Below are positions 1-6,348 of a stretch of 7,127 nt of DNA, in pieces. The stretch's first letter is position 1, and every line of letters begins with the position of its first letter. The stretch spans positions 1 through 7,127 of the forward strand of contig UROO01000096.1 of NCBI GenBank assembly GCA_900549555.1. Reading direction: 5' to 3'. The stretch is from an uncultured Collinsella sp. (lineage in GTDB: Bacteria > Actinomycetota > Coriobacteriia > Coriobacteriales > Coriobacteriaceae). The translations under genes were made by a program, and so were the position numbers. Under the pieces are notes generated by a model. That model searched no databases and was not told the origin of the DNA. It worked only from the letters and a program-made list of their open reading frames with translations.

Positions 1-1610
1 ACCTTGGGCAGGCCCGGCATGGTCAGAACGCTGCCGGTCAACGCGACCACAAAGTGGGCGCCGGCGGAAACCTTGAGCTCGCGCACGGTGATGCGGAAGC
101 CCTCGGGAGCGCCCAGAGCCTTGGCGTTATCGCTAAAGCTGTACTGCGTCTTGGCGACGCACACCGGCAGGTTACCAAAGCCGTTCTCGCGCAGCTCGGC
201 AAGCTGACGCTTGGCAGCCGGCGTAAAGTCGACGCCGTCGGCGCGGTAGATCTTGGTTGCAACGGCCTCGAGGGCATCGGCAACATCGGCGCCGTCCTCG
301 TAGGCAAACTTGAGCTCGCTCGGCTGCTCAATCAGGCGCATGACCTCATCGGCCAGCTCGAGCGCGCCCTCGCCACCCTTGGCCCAGACCTCGGAAAGCT
401 TAACATTGACGCCGAGCTTCTGGCACTCGGACTCGATGAGCGCAAGCTCTGCCTCGGTGTCCGTCGGGAAGCGGTTGATGGCGACCACGCAGGGCAGACC
501 GTAGACATTCTGAATGTTGTCGACGTGGCGCAGCAGGTTGGGCATGCCGGCCTTGAGGGCCTCGAGGTTCTCGTCGTTAAGGTCGGCCTTGGCAACGCCG
601 CCGTTATACTTAAGCGCGCGGGCGGTGGCGACAATCACGACGGCGCTGGGGCGAACGCCCGTCATGCGGCACTTGATGTCGAGGAACTTCTCGGCACCCA
701 GATCGGCGCCAAAGCCTGCCTCGGTAATGGCGACATCGCCAAAGCGCATGGCCATGCGCGTGGCCATGATGGAGTTGCAGCCGTGGGCGATATTGGCGAA
801 GGGACCGCCGTGGACAAACGCGGGCGTGCCCTCGAGCGTCTGCACCAGATTGGGCTTGAGCGCATCCTTAAGCAGCGCAGCCATGGCGCCCTGAGCCTTG
901 AGGTCGCGGGCGCGGACGGGCTCGCCGGCATAGCTGTAGCCGACGACGATCTCGCCCAAGCGCTCCTTGAGGTCGTTGATACTCGTGGACAGGCACAAGA
1001 TCGCCATGACCTCGGAGGCAACGGTGATATCGAAGCCGTCCTCGCGCGGCACGCCCTGAGCCTTGCCGCCAATGCCGTCGATAACGTGGCGCAGCTGGCG
1101 GTCGTTCATGTCGACAACGCGCTTCCAGGTGATGCGCTTAACGTCGATACCGAGCTGGTTGCCCTGCTGAATATGGTTGTCGAGCATGGCGGCCAGCAGG
1201 TTATTGGCGGCACCGATAGCGTGGAAGTCGCCGGTAAAGTGCAGGTTGATATCCTCCATGGGGATGACCTGGGCCCAACCGCCACCGGCGGCACCGCCCT
1301 TCACGCCAAACACGGGACCGAGCGAAGGCTCGCGCAGGGCCACGGCGCTCTTGACGCCGCGACGACGCAGACCGTCGGCAAGGCCGATGGTCGTAGTGGT
1401 CTTGCCCTCGCCTGCGGGCGTGGGGTTGATGGCGGTCACGAGGACGAGCTTGGCCTGGTGATCGGTCGGCTCGTTGAGCAGTGAATAGTCAACCTTAGCC
1501 TTGTCGAAGCCATACGGAATCAGGTGCTTTACGTCGACGCCGGCGTTCTTAGCCACCTCGGTAATGGGCAGCGGCGTGACGGAACGTGCGATTTCGATGT
1601 CAGTAGGCAT
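1..1610 (-). CDS. fhs: Formate--tetrahydrofolate ligase (3' end cut by window edge)
   Basis: This cytoplasmic enzyme joins formate to tetrahydrofolate with ATP to give 10-formyl-tetrahydrofolate, which supplies one-carbon units for purine and fMet synthesis. 536 codons are visible. The family is usually about 556 residues, so roughly 20 C-terminal residues lie beyond position 1. The ATP-binding loop PTPAGEGKTT is at residues 63-72. The family signature GVKGGAAGGGW is at 102-112 (Trp where Tyr is usual), and the second signature VATARALKYNGG is at 327-338 (Ala where Ile or Val is usual). The visible end reads MPGLPK, a conserved stretch near the family C-terminus. The ATG at 1608-1610 is chosen because it gives the expected N-terminus and has AAAGGA six bases upstream. 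The gene lies 146 bp beyond ruvB on the same strand and has its own probable promoter, so I treat it as a separate unit. Identity is very secure. Confidence 0.97.
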   Translation of the reverse strand, partial: MPTDIEIARSVTPLPITEVAKNAGVDVKHLIPYGFDKAKVDYSLLNEPTDHQAKLVLVTAINPTPAGEGKTTTTIGLADGLRRRGVKSAVALREPSLGPVFGVKGGAAGGGWAQVIPMEDINLHFTGDFHAIGAANNLLAAMLDNHIQQGNQLGIDVKRITWKRVVDMNDRQLRHVIDGIGGKAQGVPREDGFDITVASEVMAILCLSTSINDLKERLGEIVVGYSYAGEPVRARDLKAQGAMAALLKDALKPNLVQTLEGTPAFVHGGPFANIAHGCNSIMATRMAMRFGDVAITEAGFGADLGAEKFLDIKCRMTGVRPSAVVIVATARALKYNGGVAKADLNDENLEALKAGMPNLLRHVDNIQNVYGLPCVVAINRFPTDTEAELALIESECQKLGVNVKLSEVWAKGGEGALELADEVMRLIEQPSELKFAYEDGADVADALEAVATKIYRADGVDFTPAAKRQLAELRENGFGNLPVCVAKTQYSFSDNAKALGAPEGFRITVRELKVSAGAHFVVALTGSVLTMPGLPK

Positions 1611-1650
1611 GGGCGGTCCTTTCGTTACCGAATGAGAAAAAGACCATTTC

Positions 1651-1677
1651 AGCATAGCACGGGCGCGCAATAGTAAA
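1651..1677 (-). promoter_or_regulatory. Probable sigma-70-type promoter for fhs
   Basis: On the minus strand an extended -10, TGCTATGCT (hexamer TATGCT at 1656-1651), is preceded by TTTACT at 1677-1672, which matches four of six -35 positions with a short 15-bp spacer. It would give a leader of roughly 35 nt before the fhs ATG. The -35 and spacer are weak and the call rests mainly on the extended -10. I saw no convincing folate riboswitch-like fold and no strong terminator for ruvB in the rest of the 1611-1756 gap. Confidence 0.45.
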
Positions 1678-1756
1678 ACACCCGTAACCGATGAATGGCG
1701 ATATGTTTATCCAATGCTCAGCGATAGCTTACAGACCAGCCAAAACAAACCCGCCT

Positions 1757-2827
1757 CTAAACGGCTGGCTCGATGCCCAAGTGCTCAAAGGTGCGCAAGG
1801 TTGCCTGACGGCCCCGGGGCGTGCGAATCATCAAGCCGCACTGCAGCAGATAGGGTTCGTAGACATCTTCGAGCGTACCCGGGTCCTCGCCCACCGCGCT
1901 GGCAAGGGTCGTCAGGCCTACGGCACGGCCGGAGAACGTCTTGGCAAGCGTCTCCAAGATACGAATGTCCATCCAGTCCAGACCAAGCTCATCGATCTCG
2001 AAGAACTCGAGCGCCTGACGGCAAATATCAAGCTCAATAGGCCCGTTGCCGCGTACCTGCGCATAGTCGCGCACACGCTTGAGCAGACGGTTGGCCAAGC
2101 GCGGCGTACCACGCGAGCGCGAGCCGATCTCGAGCGCGCTGGGATGGTCGATCGTAACGCCCAGGATAGTCGCCGAGCGCGTCACAATCTGAGCGAGCTC
2201 CTCGACCGTGTAGTAGTCCAGGCGATACGAAATGCCAAAGCGGTCGCGTAGCGGGCCGGTCAGCATACCCGAGCGGGTCGTTGCCGCCACCAGCGTAAAC
2301 TTAGGGATATCCAGGCGAATCGAACGTGCGGCCGGACCTTTACCGATCACGATATCGAGCGCAAAGTCCTCCATAGCGGGATATAGGACTTCCTCGACCG
2401 ACCGGTTAAGGCGGTGGATCTCATCGATAAACAGCACGTCACCCGGCTGCAAGTTAGTCAGGATGGCCGCCAGGTCACCGGTACGCGCAATAGCCGGGCC
2501 GCTCGTCGTCTTGATCTGAGCGCCCAGCTCGTTGGCGATAACCGTGGCCAACGTGGTCTTGCCCAGGCCCGGAGGGCCCGAGAAAATCACGTGGTCGAGC
2601 GTCTCGCCACGGCTCTGCGCCGCCTCGATCAGCACGCGAAGGCTCTGCTTGATATGCTCCTGACCGCAGTAGTCGTCCAAGCGCTGGGGACGCAGGGTAC
2701 GGTCGACATCGAGGTCCTCGGGTGTCAGTTCCGAGCCCACCATACGCTCACCGTGCGCCATGGATGCCGCCGGCGAGCTGCCGGGCGTCGCCCACAGGTC
2801 CTGAGAGTCATCGGCTTCCCACATCAC
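1757..2827 (-). CDS. ruvB: Holliday junction branch-migration ATPase RuvB
   Basis: RuvB is the hexameric AAA+ motor that, with RuvA, drives Holliday-junction branch migration during recombinational repair. The 356 residues contain Walker A GPPGLGKTT at 84-92, Walker B LFIDEIH at 132-138, sensor-1 region AATTRSG at 181-187, the arginine-finger segment GPLRDRFG at 191-198 and the sensor-2 region RGTPRLANRLL at 239-249. A C-terminal winged-helix domain follows from about residue 280. The N-terminus before the conserved TLRPQRLDDYCGQ is about 20 residues longer than in E. coli RuvB. The start is either GTG (2827-2825) or the adjacent ATG (2824-2822). Both overlap the ruvA stop, by four bases or by one base (TGATG), so translation is coupled. 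Internal Met23 and Met29 are less likely starts because they would leave a gap after ruvA. The stop is TAG at 1759-1757. Confidence 0.98.
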   Translation of the reverse strand: MMWEADDSQDLWATPGSSPAASMAHGERMVGSELTPEDLDVDRTLRPQRLDDYCGQEHIKQSLRVLIEAAQSRGETLDHVIFSGPPGLGKTTLATVIANELGAQIKTTSGPAIARTGDLAAILTNLQPGDVLFIDEIHRLNRSVEEVLYPAMEDFALDIVIGKGPAARSIRLDIPKFTLVAATTRSGMLTGPLRDRFGISYRLDYYTVEELAQIVTRSATILGVTIDHPSALEIGSRSRGTPRLANRLLKRVRDYAQVRGNGPIELDICRQALEFFEIDELGLDWMDIRILETLAKTFSGRAVGLTTLASAVGEDPGTLEDVYEPYLLQCGLMIRTPRGRQATLRTFEHLGIEPAV

Positions 2828-3444
2828 GCATCCATTCCGAGTCGCTTAAGCGCCGCGCCGAGCAGATCCTCGACACGCATGTCCTGCCCATCATACCCGC
2901 TCAGGGCAACCTCGGTCTCCTGCGGGCTAAAGCCCATGGAGAGAAGCGCCGCACGGGCGTCATCGATGGCCGAGGGAGCGGCGGCGGGGACCGGCATCGC
3001 AACCTGACCGGGCATTACGTCGACCGGAACAAAGCCCTTGTCCTTGGCAAAGGTACTCTTGAGCTCCAGGATGAGGCGCTGGGCAGTCTTTTTGCCCACA
3101 CCGGGCACCTTGGCCATGCCCTTGTCGTCCTCGGCCATCACCAGGGAATACAGCTGTCCCACGGTATAGGCGGAAAGCACGGCAAGCGCCAGGCGCGGAC
3201 CGACGCCCGAGACGGAAACGAGCCGATCGAACATCGTGCGCTCGTCCTTGGAGGCAAAGCCAAAGAGCGTCATGGCGTCCTCGCGTACCTGCATGCGGGT
3301 ATAGAGGCGAACCTCGCCGCCGGGCGTAGGCAGTGTGGCGGCAGTGCTGCCCGAAATACCGAGCTCAAAGCCCACGCCCGATACATCGACGACGGCCGAG
3401 CTCATCGTGGCCTCGACAAGCGTTCCATGGAGCTGGGAGATCAT
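2824..3444 (-). CDS. ruvA: Holliday junction-binding protein RuvA
   Basis: RuvA forms a tetramer that holds the four-way junction in a square-planar form and loads RuvB. The 206-residue length is normal for the family. The N-terminal OB-fold (about residues 1-62) begins MISQLHGTLVE and contains the LYTRMQVREDAMTLFGF stretch. Two helix-hairpin-helix motifs follow, VSGVGPRLAL at 78-87 and VPGVGKKTAQRL at 113-124. An Ala/Pro-rich linker at about 143-160 leads to the C-terminal three-helix domain III that contacts RuvB. The ATG (3444-3442) overlaps the ruvC stop by one base (TGATG), and the stop TGA (2826-2824) overlaps ruvB. An AGAGGA sequence lies about 11 bases upstream, rather far, which fits translational coupling. 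Confidence 0.97.
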   Translation of the reverse strand: MISQLHGTLVEATMSSAVVDVSGVGFELGISGSTAATLPTPGGEVRLYTRMQVREDAMTLFGFASKDERTMFDRLVSVSGVGPRLALAVLSAYTVGQLYSLVMAEDDKGMAKVPGVGKKTAQRLILELKSTFAKDKGFVPVDVMPGQVAMPVPAAAPSAIDDARAALLSMGFSPQETEVALSGYDGQDMRVEDLLGAALKRLGMDA

Positions 3445-3965
3445 CAGTATCCGGTTCCTCTCTGTTGATAGAACTCGCCGCCGGTAAGCGCCCGGGTGCG
3501 GCTTAGGTTAACGTGACAGATGGCGCAGGCCAGCGCATCGGCGGCATGGTCTGGGTGAGGGTCGTGATCGAGCTGCGTGAGCGTACGCACCATATAGGCA
3601 ACCTGCCGTTTATCTGCAGCGCCCGTGCCCACCACGGCCTGCTTGATCTGCATGGGCGTGTATTCGCCAATCTCGAGCGCGCATTCCGAAAGCGCCACGA
3701 GCGCGGCACCGCGGGCATGCGCCGTGGGGATGGCCGAGCGGACGTTAGCGCCAAAGTAGATGCTCTCGATAGCCGCGGTATCGGGACGGTAGCGTTCGAC
3801 GACGCCCTTGAGGTCGCGGGCAATATGCGACAGGCGCACCGCGAGCGGGCTGCCCGCGCTGGTCTCGATACAACCGTAGGCACGGCAACGAACCTCGCCA
3901 CGTCGTTCCTCGATAATCCCCCAGCCCGTATGGGCCAAACCGGGGTCGATACCCAAGATAACCAA
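3444..3965 (-). CDS. ruvC: Crossover junction endodeoxyribonuclease RuvC
   Basis: RuvC is the dimeric resolvase that makes symmetric nicks in Holliday junctions bound by RuvAB. The 173 residues are the family length. The RNase H-like fold opens with MVILGIDPGLAHTGWG, where Asp7 is the first metal ligand. AAIES supplies Glu67. DHAADALA near the C-terminus supplies His140 and Asp143, so the active site is of the D-E-H-D type known from Thermus thermophilus RuvC, rather than the all-acidic D-E-D-D set of E. coli. The start is TTG at 3965-3963. It is chosen because it places Asp7 at the family position and because GGGGAGG lies just upstream (about five bases from the core GGAGG). It is first in the ruvC-ruvA-ruvB operon, 56 bp downstream of a LexA box. 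The stop is TGA, sharing one base with the ruvA ATG. Confidence 0.97.
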   Translation of the reverse strand: MVILGIDPGLAHTGWGIIEERRGEVRCRAYGCIETSAGSPLAVRLSHIARDLKGVVERYRPDTAAIESIYFGANVRSAIPTAHARGAALVALSECALEIGEYTPMQIKQAVVGTGAADKRQVAYMVRTLTQLDHDPHPDHAADALACAICHVNLSRTRALTGGEFYQQRGTGY

Positions 3966-4020
3966 GCCGACCTCCCCTCGTCACAAGCACAGCGCAAGGC
4001 AAGGCCCCGCGCATCATTCA

Positions 4021-4034
4021 CGAACGTCTGTTCT
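4021..4034 (-). promoter_or_regulatory. LexA (SOS) operator in front of ruvCAB
   Basis: The minus-strand sequence AGAACAGACGTTCG matches the Gram-positive LexA consensus CGAACRNRYGTTYG at 13 of 14 positions, with only the first base differing. The core GAAC-N4-GTTC dyad is perfect (4022-4033). It sits directly downstream of the predicted -10 of the ruvC promoter and would cover the transcription start, the expected place for a repressor. The inference is that ruvCAB is induced by DNA damage, as ruv genes are in several other bacteria. Confidence 0.78.
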
Positions 4035-4065
4035 AGAATAACACAACAGTGACCGTATCTAGCAA
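4035..4065 (-). promoter_or_regulatory. Probable ruvCAB promoter
   Basis: On the minus strand an extended -10 reads TGTTATTCT (hexamer TATTCT at 4040-4035). A possible -35, TTGCTA at 4065-4060, matches four of six consensus bases with a long 19-bp spacer. The start site would fall inside the LexA box at 4034-4021, leaving a leader of about 60 nt before the ruvC TTG. The placement next to the operator supports the call. The -35 is weak. Confidence 0.55.
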
Positions 4066-4092
4066 GCAAGGTTGAACCATAGGTTGAGCATA

Positions 4093-4212
4093 AGTCAGCG
4101 AGCGAGTCCCTGCCGTGGCAAGGTGTCGCGAAAGAGGAGCGCCGCGTACTTCTGTACGCAAGCGACGGTTTGAGCGGCAGATTGCCCGGCAGGGGCTCGC
4201 GCAGCGTCGACT
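4093..4212. repeat. Nested imperfect palindrome in the ruvC upstream region
   Basis: The outer arms at 4102-4121 and 4182-4200 pair over 18 Watson-Crick positions, with one mismatch that is a G-U wobble in plus-strand RNA and one bulged base (4116). Inside them GTCGC (4125-4129) pairs with GCGAC (4162-4166), and a perfect 6-bp hairpin GCGTAC-TTCT-GTACGC (4144-4159) caps the structure. Outside, AGTC (4093-4096) can pair with GACT (4209-4212). No supported gene covers it. The symmetry suggests an extragenic palindromic repeat of the REP or miniature-element kind, or a structured RNA. A single copy in this window cannot separate these possibilities. Confidence 0.65.
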
Positions 4213-4213
4213 C

Positions 4214-4247
4214 GTTACGCGGTTTGGTAAAACCGCGTAACATTTTT
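4214..4247 (+). terminator. Hairpin with T-tract facing the plus strand
   Basis: A perfect 12-bp inverted repeat, GTTACGCGGTTT (4214-4225) and AAACCGCGTAAC (4230-4241), has a 4-nt loop and is followed on the plus strand by ATTTTT (4242-4247). As an intrinsic terminator it therefore works best for plus-strand transcription, although every neighbouring gene is on the minus strand. On the minus strand the hairpin starts 4 nt after the stop codon of the NAD synthetase-like gene, but no T-run follows it. It could still stabilise that transcript's 3' end or terminate weakly. Confidence 0.7.
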
Positions 4248-6231
4248 AGTTCTGTGAGAAGAACGGGAATTGCCTCGGATCCACCGGCGGATGCGGCATC
4301 GGACCTCCCTGGGGGCCACCCTGTGGTCCGCCCTGGCCGCCCATCATCTTGTCGATGGCGTCCTGGACCTCGCCCTCGAACTTCTTCATTCCCTCGTGCA
4401 AACGACGCTGACCGTCCTCAGAGCGCAGCTCTTCCATCTGCTCGGGCGAAATACCCAACAGCTCGCCCAACAGGCCCATCATCTCGCCGCGCATACGGTC
4501 ACTCGTGTCGTCGTCAGCAAAACGGCGCACCTCGGCGCGCGCCAGCGAATCAACCGTCATGCGTTCCTTACCGTTGAGTCCCAGGTCGGACCACGCAAGC
4601 ATGTACGGCCAAGCGCGCTCGGCAAACGAACGGGCCGAGACGATCGGGGCCGTCGGTAGCATGCGACGGGCAGCCTCACCCTGGCGCACGAGCATCAGCA
4701 GCAGCGAGCAGGCCTCGGGCTTGGCGGCGGCCATCGGGATGTCGTCGAAAGGTCGATTGCGGTCTACGTGCGACTCGAGCGCACCATCGACCTCGCCCGG
4801 CTCAAGCCCGCCAAGCAGCTGCGCCGCGCGGTCGAGCATGTCGACCGGACCGTCAAGCGTCGAGAGCGCTTGCGCCAGCACGCGATCCATGCAATCCTCC
4901 ACCGCGTTGAGCGTCACGAGCTCTTGGGGCACCACGGCCGAGGCACGGTTGCGTACGCGTGCCACAAACTCGAGCGTCGACAGATACACGTCGCCAAAGG
5001 GCGCAAAGTCGCCCTGGTAGCCGCCGGACAGCGCGGGTGCCGCCAGCGCATACTCGGTCTTGGAAAGCGGGCTCAGCGCCATGGCGCCCAGCTCGAGCGC
5101 CGTATCCTCGAGCATCAGGCCCAGCGCACGCGAACGCAGGCGTTCGGCATCGCCCGCCGACACGTCGCGATCGAGCACGCGCGCCGCATCCGGCGCATCG
5201 CGCTCGACAGTGCGAATGTGCAAGCGCTCGGCGATTGAGCGAACAGCGGAACAACGGGCGGCCTCGGCCTCCTCCTGCGCCGGTGTAAAGATGCGATTGC
5301 GCCCCAGCACCAGGCCAATCACATTACGCGGACCCAAGGCATCGACGGCAAGTACCGCCAACAGGGACGACGGCAGATCGCCCTCGAGCGCCACCACGGC
5401 ACGCGACGCACCGCGAGCGCGGGCATTGTCGCGCACGGCAAGCACCAGCGCCTGCCACAGCCATTCCTCGGAGCGAAACTGGGGCAGCTCGTGGTCCTCC
5501 AGGGCATCGAGCATCACGCCGCGCTGAATCTCCTGAACCAGCAGGCTCTCCTCAAAGCACGGCGCCTGGGCCACCACGCGACCGCAATCGTCGAGCACAA
5601 ACGACCCGCCGGTATACACCGACTCGTCATAGGCGCCGACCGGAGCCATGCAGGCAAACCATACGCTGCGCTTGGAGGCGATCTTGCGGTAGGCACCGCT
5701 GCGCACGGCGGCGACGGCGGCCGTCTCGCGGTCGGTCATGTCAAACGCGTTGAATTGGAAATAGGCAATGAGGTCGACACCGGTCGGCAGCATCTCGAGC
5801 TCGCGATCCAGGTCAAACACCACGGCGATGCGCACGCCGTCCACGTCAAACACCGGCGGTGCCCAACGCGCGTCGTTGCTCTCGCCACGCTGCAGGGCGA
5901 TGCTTGCGCGCGCAGGCACCACGCGACCGTCTTTGAGCATCATGTAGTCAAGCAGGGGCTGGCCCTCAAACGAAACCGCAGCGGGCACGATGCAGATCAT
6001 ATCGAGCTCTTGGATGCGCTCGGCAACACCCGCCAGACCCGTCAGCATATCGTGCTCAAAATCGGCAGCGCCCACCAGGCTGCCCGGCATGGCGCCCATA
6101 AAGAGCGGGGCCGGAACGCACAGCACGCGCGCGCCGCGCTCATGAGCCAGGCGAGCCTGGTCCTCGATGCGGCCGCAAATGCCTTCGATGTCACCCAGGC
6201 GCATATCGATCTGTGCAAGTGCGAGCTTCAT
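4246..6231 (-). CDS. Degenerate NAD+ synthetase-like protein (nitrilase-like + PP-loop-like domains), probable pseudoenzyme
   Basis: The 661-residue layout matches glutamine-dependent NAD+ synthetase (NadE). A nitrilase-type glutaminase-like domain (about 1-250) opens MKLALAQIDMRLGDIEG, and a PP-loop ATP-pyrophosphatase-like domain (about 255-545) follows. Family landmarks still align: LAVDALGPRNVIGLVLGRNR at 294-313, FAPFGDVY at 409-416, and the C-terminal block ending VSARSFAERAWPY at 531-543. The active sites do not survive. In the Glu-Lys-Cys triad, Glu is Ala41 (VPAPLF), Lys aligns near Ser110, and Cys is Asp140 (VVFDLD). The ATP loop SGGxDS reads EGDLPS at 283-288. TGNKSE reads PLSKTE at 388-393. 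Residues from about 550 form an extra tail: helical and charged, then a Gly/Pro/Gln-rich run (629-644) and a proline-rich end. ATG 6231-6229 has AAAGGG seven bases upstream. Catalysis as NadE looks unlikely, and the real function is unknown. There is no frameshift or internal stop. Confidence 0.85.
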   Translation of the reverse strand: MKLALAQIDMRLGDIEGICGRIEDQARLAHERGARVLCVPAPLFMGAMPGSLVGAADFEHDMLTGLAGVAERIQELDMICIVPAAVSFEGQPLLDYMMLKDGRVVPARASIALQRGESNDARWAPPVFDVDGVRIAVVFDLDRELEMLPTGVDLIAYFQFNAFDMTDRETAAVAAVRSGAYRKIASKRSVWFACMAPVGAYDESVYTGGSFVLDDCGRVVAQAPCFEESLLVQEIQRGVMLDALEDHELPQFRSEEWLWQALVLAVRDNARARGASRAVVALEGDLPSSLLAVLAVDALGPRNVIGLVLGRNRIFTPAQEEAEAARCSAVRSIAERLHIRTVERDAPDAARVLDRDVSAGDAERLRSRALGLMLEDTALELGAMALSPLSKTEYALAAPALSGGYQGDFAPFGDVYLSTLEFVARVRNRASAVVPQELVTLNAVEDCMDRVLAQALSTLDGPVDMLDRAAQLLGGLEPGEVDGALESHVDRNRPFDDIPMAAAKPEACSLLLMLVRQGEAARRMLPTAPIVSARSFAERAWPYMLAWSDLGLNGKERMTVDSLARAEVRRFADDDTSDRMRGEMMGLLGELLGISPEQMEELRSEDGQRRLHEGMKKFEGEVQDAIDKMMGGQGGPQGGPQGGPMPHPPVDPRQFPFFSQN

Positions 6232-6267
6232 GGCCCAGCCCTTTCCGTCGTAAATCGTCGTTGTCGT

Positions 6268-6302
6268 AGTAAAAGCGCCGGCCGCATAATGCAGCCGGCG
6301 CT
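6268..6302 (-). terminator. Intrinsic terminator after the superoxide reductase gene
   Basis: Read on the minus strand, the 9-bp stem AGCGCCGGC (6302-6294) / GCCGGCGCT (6282-6274) closes over an 11-nt interval that can add GCA/TGC pairing. It is followed by TTTTACT (6274-6268). It begins 46 nt after the TAG stop and fits a Rho-independent terminator. Only 36 nt separate its T-run from the next ATG. Confidence 0.85.
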
Positions 6303-6348
6303 CGCATGTGCATATGCTAGCTATGATACCCCGAGCGGGGGCGCGCTC

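Noticed and set aside
54..1484. 476-residue open frame on the plus strand
   Set aside because: It lies entirely opposite fhs, whose protein carries clear family signatures. The frame is a by-product of GC-rich codon use and its translation has a biased Ala/Gly/His-rich composition with no family motif.
1611..1756. Possible riboswitch or structured leader before fhs
   Set aside because: The predicted leader is only about 35 nt and only short, distant complementary segments (such as ACGGG/CCCGT) are visible, too little to support a folate-sensing fold.
2414..3468. Plus-strand open frames opposite ruvA and ruvB
   Set aside because: They are antisense shadows of two securely identified genes and have no plausible start signals or motifs.
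3503..4243. 246-residue open frame on the minus strand overlapping ruvC
   Set aside because: It is a different frame over most of ruvC and runs through the LexA box, promoter and palindrome. The ruvC frame has the catalytic residues, and this one shows no family features.
4170..4577. Plus-strand frame starting inside the palindrome
   Set aside because: It overlaps the 3' end of the NAD synthetase-like gene on the opposite strand, crosses the hairpin and has no recognisable protein features.
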